Source: Sphaerochaeta associata (lineage in GTDB: Bacteria > Spirochaetota > Spirochaetia > Sphaerochaetales > Sphaerochaetaceae). From it: 64,000 nucleotides of DNA. This document shows positions 34,658 to 43,840 of this stretch, piece by piece (position 1 is the stretch's first letter; every line of letters begins with the position of its first letter). Below the pieces are notes generated by a model, which was given only the letters and a program-made list of their open reading frames with translations, was not told where the DNA came from and searched no databases. A program made the position numbers and the translations under genes. The stretch spans positions 682,001 through 746,000 of the forward strand of contig NZ_CP094929.1 in assembly GCF_022869165.1 (NCBI RefSeq), read 5' to 3'.

Positions 34658-35299
34658 CTACACCCTGCTTCGCTTATAGGCATTGCGCTTGCGCCACAGG
34701 TGGGCGAACATGAACTTCTCGCCCTTGGTGGCATCATGCGCTTCAAGGTAGGCAAGAATCTTGCGGTGCTCCTCCTGTGTCTGGATCTTTCCTTGGTTTG
34801 AGAGTCTCTGATAAAAGAGCAGGCTGTTGGTGTTCAGATTCAATCTGCTGAATGTGGTCAGCAGGATTGCATTGTTTGATGCACGCACCATCTCCAGGTG
34901 AAACTGGAAGTGCAGGTCGCTGAAGTGCATCACCTCATCGGGCTTGTCCATGTCACAGGTGTCCATCTCATCCAGGATGGCAGCGAAGGGAGCGATGTCC
35001 ACTTCATTCTCGCAGTTGAGACGGAAGGCAAGGCTTTCCAGGTATGTGCGGATCTCTGCAATATGCTGGTAGTCCTTGAGGGTGAGTTCCTTGACATAGC
35101 TGCCGCTCTGAGGGAGGACTGTGACGAACCCATCCTGTTCAAGGCGCTTGATCGCTTCCCGCACGGGAGTGCGCGAGCAGCTGTAGTCGACTGAAAGGGA
35201 GTTCTCACTGAGCTTGCTGCCAGGTATATACTCGTTCTTCAGAATCTTGTCCCGTATGTCATCATAAATTTGGTCGATTACCGCAGTACGTGTTGCCAT
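34658..35299 (-). CDS. GntR-family regulator, FCD (FadR) subfamily
   Basis: A 213-residue transcription factor: winged helix at about 9-75 (IPGSKLSENSLSVDYSCSRTPVREAIKRLEQDGFV) and an all-helical FCD effector domain with metal-type His residues (HFSDLHFQFH). Such regulators often sense sugar acids or other organic acids. ATG 35299. The decayed solute-binding and aldolase genes beyond 35607 were probably its targets; palindromic candidate operators lie at 35361-35459. Confidence 0.88.
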   Translation of the reverse strand: MATRTAVIDQIYDDIRDKILKNEYIPGSKLSENSLSVDYSCSRTPVREAIKRLEQDGFVTVLPQSGSYVKELTLKDYQHIAEIRTYLESLAFRLNCENEVDIAPFAAILDEMDTCDMDKPDEVMHFSDLHFQFHLEMVRASNNAILLTTFSRLNLNTNSLLFYQRLSNQGKIQTQEEHRKILAYLEAHDATKGEKFMFAHLWRKRNAYKRSRV

Positions 35300-35360
35300 A
35301 ATTTCCTTATTCTAGCACTCTTATGCATACTTCTCAAAAGAATCTTGTCATTTGATGTTA

Positions 35361-35459
35361 CTTGTATTGAGCAATACTATAAACTAGAATACAAGAAAAG
35401 TCAAAGATTAGATTGAGTTACTACAAAAACCCAAGCATTTTGTATGTTGTAAAATACAA
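35361..35459. promoter_or_regulatory. Two TTGTAT/ATACAA inverted repeats, candidate GntR operators
   Basis: CTTGTATT (35361-35368) pairs with AATACAAG (35388-35395), and TTGTAT (35440-35445) with ATACAA (35454-35459), in the A/T-rich gap between the GntR gene and the decayed transporter gene. TNGTAT/ATACNA arms are typical for FCD GntR proteins. Confidence 0.45.
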
Positions 35460-35606
35460 TAAATATAAATATTATAATATAATAGTGTTTTTCTTGGAAA
35501 ATCTTTACCTGCTATTGATTCTTTTCATAGACAAACCGGAAAACACAAACTAGCATACAAGTATCAACAAAAAACACTTTGGCTATGAATAAAAAAGGAG
35601 AAGAGC

Positions 35607-36389
35607 ATGAAAAGCTATCGCTTCTAGCACTGTCAATCTTGCTTATCCTGATGACCTCACCCGTATTTGGTGCAGGTTCCAAGGAAGCAGCCGGCACTGC
35701 ATCCGACGGGAAAGTGAGCATCACGTAGTGGGCCTTCCCCTCCTTCGGCCAGGCATGCAGCTTCGTGCAATGTGGCAGCCATCTCCTCGGTCCCTCCATT
35801 CTACTGGAAGTTCTCATCCGATGAGGTGGTGCGGTATTACCAGGAGATCAGCGCTTCGGTCGACCTTTCCATGATCGTCTACAACGTCGCCCTCGCTGCA
35901 ACGATGGATTTCTCCACGATCAAGCGTTTGGCAACCATTGCCGGCGTGGAGGAGATAAAATACACGGCAAGTTCTCACCATGAGATACTGAGAATCAAGG
36001 AAGAAATCGGTCCTGACTTCAAGATTTACTCGGGTAGTGATGAGATGGCCCTCTCGGGTCTCGCCTACGGTTCCGATGGTCTGATCGGCAGTTTCTACAA
36101 TGTCATTCCTGAGCTCTTCATCAAGCTCTTTCATGCGTACAAGCAGAAGGACTGGGAGATTGCCAAGCAGTTGCAGACCCAGGCCGATATGATCATATTC
36201 AGCGTGCTCAAGCATCCGATGCACGCAAGCATGAAGCGCATGCTCTCCTGGATCGGAGTCGAAGCCGGTTTTGCAAGAAGCCCGTTCTCATCTCTATCAA
36301 AGGCTGATGAAGTGCTTTTGAAAGAAGAACTGAAGAGATTGAAACACACCTGCCACATCCAAGACGTGGAAGTGCTGAAGGCTCTGTAG
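35607..36389 (+). pseudogene. Deletion scar: solute-binding-protein start fused to a 5'-truncated NanA/DapA-family aldolase
   Basis: ATG 35607 with AAAAAAGGAG begins a binding-protein signal peptide, but the frame stops after six codons. The shifted frame continues LLALSILLILMTSPVFGAGSKEAAG and then TAG inside the expected ITFWAFP block. About 50 bases later (35772-36389) the sequence is an N-acetylneuraminate lyase/dihydrodipicolinate-synthase-like protein lacking roughly its first 90 residues: AISSVPPFYWKFS, the Schiff-base lysine block EIKYTASS and GLIGSFYNVIPEL remain. Both genes are dead as read. They suggest a lost uptake and aldolase pathway for a sugar acid such as sialic acid. Confidence 0.8.
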
Positions 36390-36448
36390 ATAATGGAGTT
36401 TCTTCCGACCAAGCCCCATTTCATCAATGAGATGGGGCTTGCCCACGT

Positions 36449-37417
36449 CTATGCAAACACCGCCGCCATATAGTCGTTGATGGACTCTCCCTCGTACATC
36501 AGCCGATAGAGGGCCTGCACCAGGGGGTACTCCTCCTGTACGCCCTTTTGCCGGGTGATCTCTCCCATGAGCTTGACGGTCCTGCTACCTTCAATGACGG
36601 TGGCCGAAGTCCCGCTGTTGTCGATCGAGAAGCCCTTTCCCATCAGAAGGCCCAGTGTTCGGTTGCGTGAGAGGTCATTCAGGCTGGTAAGCCCGAGGTC
36701 CCCGATGCCGCAGTAACAGAAGATGGTGTCGGTGCTGCACTCAAAGAGGGCGAGGAACTTCTTCATCTCCGAGACCGCCTTGGTGTAGATGAGGAAGTCG
36801 ACGTTGGGGGAGTTGAATCTTCCGCTGACAAGTCCGATTGCTATGGCGTACATGTTCTTGAGAATACTCATCAGCTCCACCGAACGGATATCGCTGGTGT
36901 AGTCGAGATAAAGACCGGTATCCTTGAGGATGTTCTCCTTGAGCACCAGATAGTCCTCCTTCCTGCCTCCGAAGGTGAAGGAAGAGGGAAGGCCGTGCAG
37001 GACCTCGATGGCGAAGGTAGGCCCCTTCATGCTTGCCGTGCGGGTGAAGGGGATTTGCTCGGTGATGAAGGCTCCGTCGTCACTCATACCCTTTGCAAGA
37101 TTGATCACCATGCAGTCGTCCTTGGTCAGGGCTTTGATCTCCTCGGTGAAGGAGACTATCGCCTTCGAAGGAATGACCAAAAGAATGCAGTCGGCCGAGC
37201 GGAAAATCTGTTTGTCGCTTGTGGCTCGAATGCTGGTATTCAAGAAATGGGTGGGAAAATACTTGGTGTTTCTATGATTCTTATTGATATCCTCAACCAC
37301 ATCCTCTTCAATTGACCAAAGGATGACGGTATTGGTGGTATTCCATGAGAGCCGTTCGGCCATGGCCGTGCCGAAGACGCCGGCTCCCGCGATTATGATG
37401 GTCTTGTGATGGTACAA
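36449..37417 (-). CDS. gpsA: NAD(P)-dependent glycerol-3-phosphate dehydrogenase
   Basis: A 322-residue cytosolic enzyme reducing dihydroxyacetone phosphate to glycerol 3-phosphate for lipid synthesis. Rossmann loop GAGVFGTA (11-18), LAKGM block, GPTFAIEV, and the C-terminal CGIGDLGLTSLNDLSRNR substrate site are visible. The start is TTG at 37417, supported by AAAGGAG 10 bases upstream; no ATG fits. It overlaps the GNAT gene by 25 bases. The sequence is divergent from standard GpsA but all motifs are present. Confidence 0.88.
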   Translation of the reverse strand: MYHHKTIIIAGAGVFGTAMAERLSWNTTNTVILWSIEEDVVEDINKNHRNTKYFPTHFLNTSIRATSDKQIFRSADCILLVIPSKAIVSFTEEIKALTKDDCMVINLAKGMSDDGAFITEQIPFTRTASMKGPTFAIEVLHGLPSSFTFGGRKEDYLVLKENILKDTGLYLDYTSDIRSVELMSILKNMYAIAIGLVSGRFNSPNVDFLIYTKAVSEMKKFLALFECSTDTIFCYCGIGDLGLTSLNDLSRNRTLGLLMGKGFSIDNSGTSATVIEGSRTVKLMGEITRQKGVQEEYPLVQALYRLMYEGESINDYMAAVFA

Positions 37418-37884
37418 GGCAAAACTCCTTTCTTGTGCGGCCAGATCATGGTTTTATGAGGGATGTCAGCTTCGTAGAAGATTGTCGGGTCTTCAACAAC
37501 GAATCCCAAATGTTGGTAAAACCCTTCGCTCTGGACCTGTGCGTGGATATAGATCGGACCATCAGCCAATGCCAGGGCACAGCGTACCAGCAATTCACCC
37601 AAGCCTTGCTTACGGTATTCGCGCATGATTGCAATCCGTTCAAGCTTGGTGCCATCGTCAGTCTTCTGTATCCTGAGCGTGCCTGCAGCTTCATCCCCGA
37701 AGAGGAGCAACAGGTGGGCGCAAGAGGAATCCTTGCCGTCGAAATCGATGGCTTCGCTGACGCCCTGTTCCTTCACGAAGACAGAACGGCGTACCTGCTG
37801 ACACAGAGCGAGGTACGCTGCATTGGTTGGAAGCGAGGCGGCCCCTGCTTCCAGATATATGACAGTCTGTTCCATTCCGTCCAT
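37393..37884 (-). CDS. GNAT-family N-acetyltransferase
   Basis: A cytosolic acetyltransferase of about 160 residues. The acetyl-CoA loop is REYRKQGLGELLVRCAL (about 88-104), and the C-terminal EGFYQHLGFVVED is typical (ElaA-like). Two starts are possible, ATG 37884 and ATG 37875. The acceptor is unknown. It is coupled to the GpsA gene by overlap. Confidence 0.85.
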   Translation of the reverse strand: MDGMEQTVIYLEAGAASLPTNAAYLALCQQVRRSVFVKEQGVSEAIDFDGKDSSCAHLLLLFGDEAAGTLRIQKTDDGTKLERIAIMREYRKQGLGELLVRCALALADGPIYIHAQVQSEGFYQHLGFVVEDPTIFYEADIPHKTMIWPHKKGVLPCTITRPS

Positions 37885-37982
37885 AATATAGAGAAGCAGC
37901 CGTTGCTGGCAAGAGTGGTTCTATCCTTTCTGGACATCCTTCCCCCTCTTAGGGTAGCCTCTGAGGGAAGAAGGAGTTCTTT

Positions 37983-39107
37983 ATGAACGTAATAATCATT
38001 GGAAACGGGGTGGCAGGGGCAACGGTAGCATCCAAGCTTGCAGCAAAGGGTGTATCTGTTCAGCTGTTCAGTGAAGAGCCGGTAGGGTTCTACAGCCGAA
38101 TTTTGCTTCCGCAGGCCCTTTGTGACAAGGATGCCCTGCAGGACCTGATCGCCAAGACCGATCCTCCCTACCTGCAAAAGCGTGCAGCCACTGCCATCGA
38201 TCCCGAGAAGAAGCTTGTCTATAGCGGAAATACCGCATTTAGTTACGATAAACTGGTCATCGCCACCGGCAGCCGGTCGCGCATGCTCGATATTTTCTCC
38301 TGCACCGATGGTGCCTGCGCCCTGAGAACCTTCAGCGATGCCCAGAATATCGGAGAAACCATCGAGAACCCTGTCGTTGTCCTGGGCGGAGGTCTGTTGG
38401 GATTGGAGACCGCCCTCTGGGTGAAAAGGAAGGGCTATGAGGTGACCGTCCTTGAAGCCGCCGACCGCATTCTTGTGCGTCAGTTGGACACAGAGGGTGC
38501 TTCGATTCTCAAGGCACACCTGGAAGCACAGGGCTTGGTCATCAAGGAAGGGGTGAAGACCCAGGCGCAGAAGCTGGATCTGGGCGGCCACATCAGGGCT
38601 TTGGTGACCGAGGGGGAAGAGGAGGTGCCATGCCGCACCCTGTTGCTCTCTTTGGGGGTACTGCCTGAGATCACCCTGGCGAAGGCGGCAGGGCTGAAAA
38701 CCAATCGCGGCATTGTAGTCGACCAATACCTGCAAACGAGCAACAGCGATATTCTTGCCATCGGCGACTGCGCCGAGTACGAGGGTCGGGTTCCGGGCAT
38801 TATCCCGGTCGCCCTGGCCATGGCTGAGACCGCTGCAGCCAATCTATTGGGTGAGCACAAGTCCTATCAGACACCGGTGCTCTTCACCCGCTTCAAGGGT
38901 GACGGGCTGGATGTGGTCAGCGTAGGTTCCATCGATGGGCCTGCCCTGAAGAAGCGGACAGGCAACCGGTATGAAGCCTATTTCGTGCAGGACGGCAAGC
39001 TCAAGGGAGCTATTCTGGTGGGAAGTACAGAGCACTTGGGCTTTGTACGTTCCCACTATCAGAAAGAGGTTTCGCAGGAAGAGATGGCAACCTTACTTGC
39101 TTTCTAG
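37983..39107 (+). CDS. FAD-dependent NAD(P)-disulfide-type oxidoreductase
   Basis: A 374-residue flavoprotein of the rubredoxin/NADH-nitrite-reductase-like class. FAD loop GNGVAGATVA (7-16), NAD loop GGGLLGLETA (about 135-144) and ILAIGDCAE (about 257-265) are clear. It lacks a redox-active CxxxxC. It may reduce rubredoxin or another small carrier in oxygen defence (inference). ATG 37983. It ends with a 15-base convergent overlap with the alpha-galactosidase gene. Confidence 0.85.
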   Translation: MNVIIIGNGVAGATVASKLAAKGVSVQLFSEEPVGFYSRILLPQALCDKDALQDLIAKTDPPYLQKRAATAIDPEKKLVYSGNTAFSYDKLVIATGSRSRMLDIFSCTDGACALRTFSDAQNIGETIENPVVVLGGGLLGLETALWVKRKGYEVTVLEAADRILVRQLDTEGASILKAHLEAQGLVIKEGVKTQAQKLDLGGHIRALVTEGEEEVPCRTLLLSLGVLPEITLAKAAGLKTNRGIVVDQYLQTSNSDILAIGDCAEYEGRVPGIIPVALAMAETAAANLLGEHKSYQTPVLFTRFKGDGLDVVSVGSIDGPALKKRTGNRYEAYFVQDGKLKGAILVGSTEHLGFVRSHYQKEVSQEEMATLLAF

Positions 39108-41447
39108 GTTGATCTTCTTGAAGATGTAGATCCTGTTGCCGAAGTCTCCCAGCACCCGGGTCATGGCATCATAACCGGTACCACCGAACTGTTGGTTCAG
39201 CTTGATGCCGCCGTAGGCTACCTGTTCGCCGCTGACCCTGTAGTGCTCGATTTCGCTCTCCAGCGAGATGGCCTTGCTGATCGTATCCTGGGCAAGGCCT
39301 CCCTCGGTGATGGGAACGGGGCTGACCCGGTTGAGCAGATCGCCGAACATCTTGATGTCGATCTTCTGCTGGCGGGGAAACACCTCGTAGACGGCGTTCA
39401 GGTCCACCGCTTCCACCCTCAGCTTGTCGGCACCCGGGTTGGGCTGGTTGAGCTTTTGGGCGAAGAGAACGAGCAGCTCGCTCTTGTCGTGGCTGGCAAC
39501 CGCCCACACCACTTGGTTGGAGTGGCTGTTCGCCAGCTTGATGCGGGTGAAATTCCCATATTGAAGCAAGGAGCGATGGGCTTTGTAGAAGGCGATCTGA
39601 CTTCTGATCGCCTCTTTCTGCTGGCCTTTGAGCTTGGTGATGTCAAGCTCATAACCCAGTACCCCGAAGGCAGCCACGTTGAAGCGGGCTTCCAGGTCGG
39701 TTCTTCGCAGCGTCTGGTGGTTTGGAGATGTACTGACATGGCTGCCCATCGTTGAGAGAGGATAGCCGCAGCTGGTTCCCTCCTGGATATAGAGCCTGCA
39801 CAGGGCGTCGGTGTTATCGCTGGTCCATGTCTGACTCATATAGCAAAGCATGCCTAGGTCGAAGCGATTCCCTCCGCTTGCACAGGATTCGAAGAGGACG
39901 TTCGGGAAGGCCTTGGTGAGCCTGTCGAGCAGGTCGTAGAGCCCCAGCACATACCGGTGGTAGAACTCCCCATGATTGCGAATCTCGGCGTTCGCACTGT
40001 AGATGTCGCTGAAGACGCGGTTCATATCCCACTTGATATAGTTCACATCGGCCAGGTGCCAGGTTTCGGACAGGTTCTTGAACAGATGATCCCGCACTTC
40101 CTGCCTGCTCAGGTCGAGAATATACTGGTTGCGTCCGACACTCGGTCTGCGACCGGGGATTGCAATCATCCAATCGGGATGTTTCTTGTACAGCTGGCTC
40201 TCGATGCTGACCATCTCCGGTTCCACCCAGAGGCCGAACATCATGCCCAAGCGGTGTACCTCAAGGCTTAACCCCGCCAGACCCGAAGGAAGTTTCTTCG
40301 GGTTCACCGTCCAATCTCCGAGGCTGGTGGTGTCGTCGTTGCGCAGGCCGAACCATCCGTCGTCGAGTACAAAGAGCTCGATTCCGAGGTCGGCGCTCTC
40401 TTTTGCAAGGTTGAGCAGCTTGTCCTCATTGAAGTTGAAGTAGGTGGCTTCCCAGTTGTTGATGAGGACCGGACGCTCCCTCAGCTTCCACGTTCCTCTG
40501 ACGATATGGTTGTTTATGAAGTGATGGAAGTTCTGACTGGCCCCGTTCATGCCCTGGTGGGAGTAGGTAAGGACTGCCTCAGGGGATTGGAAGCGGTCTT
40601 GCGGGCTCAGATCCCAGCTGAAGGTCGCCGGGTTTATGCCGGTCATCACCCGGATTTTCCCATAGGGTGAGACTTCAACCAACTCGCGGTGGTTGCCGCT
40701 GTAGACGAGGTTCATGCCGATGCACTCCCCGTCGTCCTTCTTGAGGAATATGCAGGGGTTGTGGTCGGCACTGGAGACACCGGTTTTGCTGTCATTGATG
40801 TAGATTCCCGGCAGCAGCGGTCGCTCATTCATGTACCGCTCCCTCGCCCAGGCTCCGTCGAAGGTGACCAGGTTCCAGTCATCGGCATCGAGATCGAGCT
40901 GTGCCGAGGCAAGGCCCTTGATACGGACGCTGTTTGTGCCGTCGTTGTAGATGGTCGCCCTTCGGGTGATGACATCGCTGTCCTCGAAGACTGTGTACGT
41001 CAGTGCCATACGCAGGGGCAGGCTAGTCTCCTTCAGGGTTATTTCCAGCGTTGTACAGGTGCTCTTGTCTCCGTATGACTCGGGCAGTCCACTGAAGGTC
41101 CTTGGCTTCCCGGGAAGGATTCGAAAGCTCTTTACGATGAAATCGAGGGTTTGCATGCCTCGTGAGTACTCGATATTGACCGAACACTCTCGATAGTCCC
41201 CCTTTCCCATGGTAGAATACTCCATGCAGAGGTTCGTGAGATATAATGTCGGGTTGTCGCTGTCATATGCCGTACTCGTTCCGATGTTCAGGCTTCGTTT
41301 CTCTGCAAGGGCATCGATGCTGAGCGTGGGATTGGAAAGGAGCCTTCCGTAGTAAAGGTGCTCAAGGTGTCCGGTTTCCGTTATCGCAAACAGATAGCTG
41401 GTATGCTTGGTCGAAAGGTTGAACAGTCGGTCTTTCTTGGAAATCAT
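39093..41447 (-). CDS. Alpha-galactosidase, glycoside hydrolase family 36
   Basis: A 784-residue cytosolic enzyme hydrolysing alpha-1,6-galactosides such as melibiose and raffinose. The N-terminal beta-sandwich is followed by the barrel: LDDGWFGLRND (about 361-371), nucleophile D474 in YIKWDMNR, SCASGGNRFD, and acid/base D544 in WTSDNTDA. ATG 41447 follows AAGGAG. It is divergent from the companion gene at 41538, with a palindromic operator between them. No transporter gene is adjacent. Confidence 0.95.
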   Translation of the reverse strand: MISKKDRLFNLSTKHTSYLFAITETGHLEHLYYGRLLSNPTLSIDALAEKRSLNIGTSTAYDSDNPTLYLTNLCMEYSTMGKGDYRECSVNIEYSRGMQTLDFIVKSFRILPGKPRTFSGLPESYGDKSTCTTLEITLKETSLPLRMALTYTVFEDSDVITRRATIYNDGTNSVRIKGLASAQLDLDADDWNLVTFDGAWARERYMNERPLLPGIYINDSKTGVSSADHNPCIFLKKDDGECIGMNLVYSGNHRELVEVSPYGKIRVMTGINPATFSWDLSPQDRFQSPEAVLTYSHQGMNGASQNFHHFINNHIVRGTWKLRERPVLINNWEATYFNFNEDKLLNLAKESADLGIELFVLDDGWFGLRNDDTTSLGDWTVNPKKLPSGLAGLSLEVHRLGMMFGLWVEPEMVSIESQLYKKHPDWMIAIPGRRPSVGRNQYILDLSRQEVRDHLFKNLSETWHLADVNYIKWDMNRVFSDIYSANAEIRNHGEFYHRYVLGLYDLLDRLTKAFPNVLFESCASGGNRFDLGMLCYMSQTWTSDNTDALCRLYIQEGTSCGYPLSTMGSHVSTSPNHQTLRRTDLEARFNVAAFGVLGYELDITKLKGQQKEAIRSQIAFYKAHRSLLQYGNFTRIKLANSHSNQVVWAVASHDKSELLVLFAQKLNQPNPGADKLRVEAVDLNAVYEVFPRQQKIDIKMFGDLLNRVSPVPITEGGLAQDTISKAISLESEIEHYRVSGEQVAYGGIKLNQQFGGTGYDAMTRVLGDFGNRIYIFKKINLESK

Positions 41448-41477
41448 GAATCTGCACTCCTTGCATAAGTCGGCGGT

Positions 41478-41491
41478 TACTGGTACCAGTA
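41478..41491. promoter_or_regulatory. Perfect 14-base palindrome between the alpha-galactosidase and its divergent neighbour
   Basis: TACTGGTACCAGTA is fully self-complementary, 31 bases upstream of the alpha-galactosidase start and 47 upstream of the other gene. Its position suits one regulator controlling both. Confidence 0.6.
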
Positions 41492-41537
41492 TACTGTTAT
41501 TATATGGTTTTTAACACCATGAATGAGGAGAAACGAG

Positions 41538-42782
41538 ATGGATATCCGTCGTCTGAGATTGTGGGAGAGCCGCAATGCAACAGTGCTGTCGAACGACTTG
41601 ATCAGGGTCCTGCTTGAAGACCAAGGTGGAATGGCGCTTGAACTGAGTGCCATCGCTCCTCAAGGCGGCAGACTCAATGCACACCTCATTCCCCACTACC
41701 GGGGGACCGGCACTTCCGTCTTCAGCGACGAGAATGCCGATTACTGGAAAAACAGCCCCTACCTTTATCAGAAAGGGGGTTCCTATTTCAGCTTTCCCAA
41801 CTATGGTCCGGCGTATGAATCGGAGCAGGGTACTCAGGAGCAGAGCGGTTTGACAGCTTCCTCCTATTGGATGGTTGAGCGTTATGGGACCGACCCGGAA
41901 TTCGGTGGTGTATGGCTGATGAGTATGGTGCGCAATCGTAAGGCCCGCTGGATGGTGCGTAAGATTGACATGTTGCTTCCCAACCAACCCGTTCATTATA
42001 CCGCGATATTCATCACCAACAATGCCCAGGACGACCTCGTTGCTAATACAACCTGGAATAATGAGCTGGGTTCTCCATTCTTGGAGTCAGGATGTGTCCT
42101 CAATGCAAGTGCGAATCTCTGGGCTACCGGTTCCGATACCCAATTTATCGGTGCTACTTCACGTCTTTTGGCTGAAACCCAGTTCGAGGATTGGAAGAAG
42201 GCCCCGCTCAAGGAAGGGGGGACTGTCGACTTGACCGAAGTTCCGCCTCCGATCGGGAAAACCGACTTTATTACAGGTGTTGTTCCAAGAACCGCCAACC
42301 TGGGGTGGGCGAGTGTGATCAACCCGCGCCAACAGATGGTCTACTTCACTTTCTTCCCCGGTCCTGCTGCTTTGGAAGAGGATATGCTGCCGATAAACTT
42401 CAACAACTTCCTCTTCGACTACGGCGGGAGAAGCGAAACTCCGTGGGCGTTCTACAGCGGCGGCATGAGCCAGCAGTACTCCTTGAACTGTGGTTCAGGT
42501 ACCAACCACCTGTACAATGGTCTGAAGGAGGCACAAAGCAGCGATGCCATCCTGGGAGCGGAGACCACGGTGACAATACACCCCGGTGAAACAAAAAGCC
42601 TCTATTACGCCTCAGCCTTCGCACCCTATGACAACAATCGCATCGGAGGCAACTTCTATACCGTTGAGCAGGTTGTGGAGGGCATCGTACTGAAGCGAAC
42701 CAAGTCCTATGCCTTCATCCCCGCAGACTCAACCTTCCATTGCCTGAAGCTGCTGTGCAAGAGATTGCTTGCAGGAGAATAA
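41538..42782 (+). CDS. Galactose-mutarotase-fold-like protein of unknown function
   Basis: A 414-residue cytosolic protein without signal peptide. The beta-rich sequence with LSNDLIRVLLEDQGGMALELSAI at the start and later HYTAIFITNNAQDDLVANTTWNNELGSPF suggests an aldose-1-epimerase-like fold, but I cannot assign a family with certainty. ATG 41538 follows GAGGAGA. Its shared control region with an alpha-galactosidase points to a role with galactosides, for example anomer conversion or glycoside recognition. Confidence 0.55.
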   Translation: MDIRRLRLWESRNATVLSNDLIRVLLEDQGGMALELSAIAPQGGRLNAHLIPHYRGTGTSVFSDENADYWKNSPYLYQKGGSYFSFPNYGPAYESEQGTQEQSGLTASSYWMVERYGTDPEFGGVWLMSMVRNRKARWMVRKIDMLLPNQPVHYTAIFITNNAQDDLVANTTWNNELGSPFLESGCVLNASANLWATGSDTQFIGATSRLLAETQFEDWKKAPLKEGGTVDLTEVPPPIGKTDFITGVVPRTANLGWASVINPRQQMVYFTFFPGPAALEEDMLPINFNNFLFDYGGRSETPWAFYSGGMSQQYSLNCGSGTNHLYNGLKEAQSSDAILGAETTVTIHPGETKSLYYASAFAPYDNNRIGGNFYTVEQVVEGIVLKRTKSYAFIPADSTFHCLKLLCKRLLAGE

Positions 42783-42846
42783 CAGCATCTGCCAAGAGAA
42801 CGCGTACAGAAGGGGGCCGAAAGGCTCCCTTCCTGTATACAAAGAG

Positions 42847-42873
42847 AAGGCCACCTGCGGGAGAGGTGGCCTT
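42847..42873. terminator. Hairpin between convergent genes
   Basis: AAGGCCACCT pairs perfectly with AGGTGGCCTT around a short loop, between the stop at 42782 and the convergent gene end at 42901. There is no T-run; it may terminate both. Confidence 0.55.
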
Positions 42874-42900
42874 GGACAGACAAGTTTGTATTGGGTCCAA

Positions 42901-43431
42901 TTACTTTGCGGCGTATATGAACGTTACGGTTCCTTCGTAGTCGCCTTCGACTGCCACATCGAAAGTAGTACTATCGACAGTCAGGGAGATCTTGTGTGAT
43001 TGGCTGGCTAACCCTGCCATTGCAAGTTGGTCTATGACTGTTTTGCCAGCCACAACATTCGCTCCATCAGTTTCAATAGAGACTCCATTCACTTGCACGG
43101 TATAGTCAATGTATGAAGTTGCCTGACCTGAAACTTCACTAGCCATAGCGGTTGCAGTCATGCTTACTGTATATCCCTTGCGGTTATTCGACAGCGTTGA
43201 TAGATATGCATCAAAGGGTTGCACTCCAGAAGCTGTAACTTCAAGAGGTCCAGTGTAAGCAGCAGCACCCTCAAGAGCAGCTTTATTGCCACTGAAAGAT
43301 GCTTGGGTAAGCTTCATCATATTGATGCCTGCAACCGATGTCTCAACCTGGAAGCTGGCATCATCGACTGCGTATACAGCAAAAGTGGAGAGGGCGATTA
43401 CCAGAAGTACGGCTACGAAGTTCTTTTTCAT
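42901..43431 (-). CDS. Secreted protein of unknown function
   Basis: A 176-residue protein with a signal peptide (about 1-21, ending AVYA) and a mature beta-rich, Thr/Ser/Ala-rich domain ending GDYEGTVTFIYAAK. No catalytic motif is seen. It resembles small exported spirochaete proteins with a pilin-like or adhesin-like sandwich fold (inference). ATG 43431 follows AAAGGA; it has an excellent promoter, so it is probably abundant. Confidence 0.75.
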   Translation of the reverse strand: MKKNFVAVLLVIALSTFAVYAVDDASFQVETSVAGINMMKLTQASFSGNKAALEGAAAYTGPLEVTASGVQPFDAYLSTLSNNRKGYTVSMTATAMASEVSGQATSYIDYTVQVNGVSIETDGANVVAGKTVIDQLAMAGLASQSHKISLTVDSTTFDVAVEGDYEGTVTFIYAAK

Positions 43432-43507
43432 GTTGTAATCCTTTCGGAGCTTTCTGCTCCGGTGCAAGTTATATAGTTTCCTGTGCCTTTTTCCTAAGCA
43501 CACTTGT

Positions 43508-43536
43508 ACTATACTGAAACTAGCGACTTATGTCAA
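43508..43536 (-). promoter_or_regulatory. Near-consensus sigma70 promoter of the secreted-protein gene
   Basis: On the reverse strand TTGACA, a 17-base spacer and TATAGT lie 77 bases upstream of the start codon. The remaining A/T-rich stretch 43537-43840 shows no gene. Confidence 0.75.
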
Positions 43537-43840
43537 CAGGTTGTTAATAAATCTCAATAAAATTAGAAATATTTCTTATGATTTTCTGTGAAAGTAATCT
43601 AAATATTTATATAATAAGTAAATAAGTACAATGGTAAGATTTGCATAACATATGACAACAATGAACATTGAATAATGAGATAGTAAAAGAATGTACAAAG
43701 TATCAAGAAAGTTGCAAAGGGTGATACAATGCTGAAAGTGATAACTTTGACATAAGTTGTAGGCATAAAGTAGCAGAATCTCTACCTACTGACGATGATG
43801 TATGTCCAGAAGTTGGGAAGAGTTGCGTCTTCTCTCCCGC

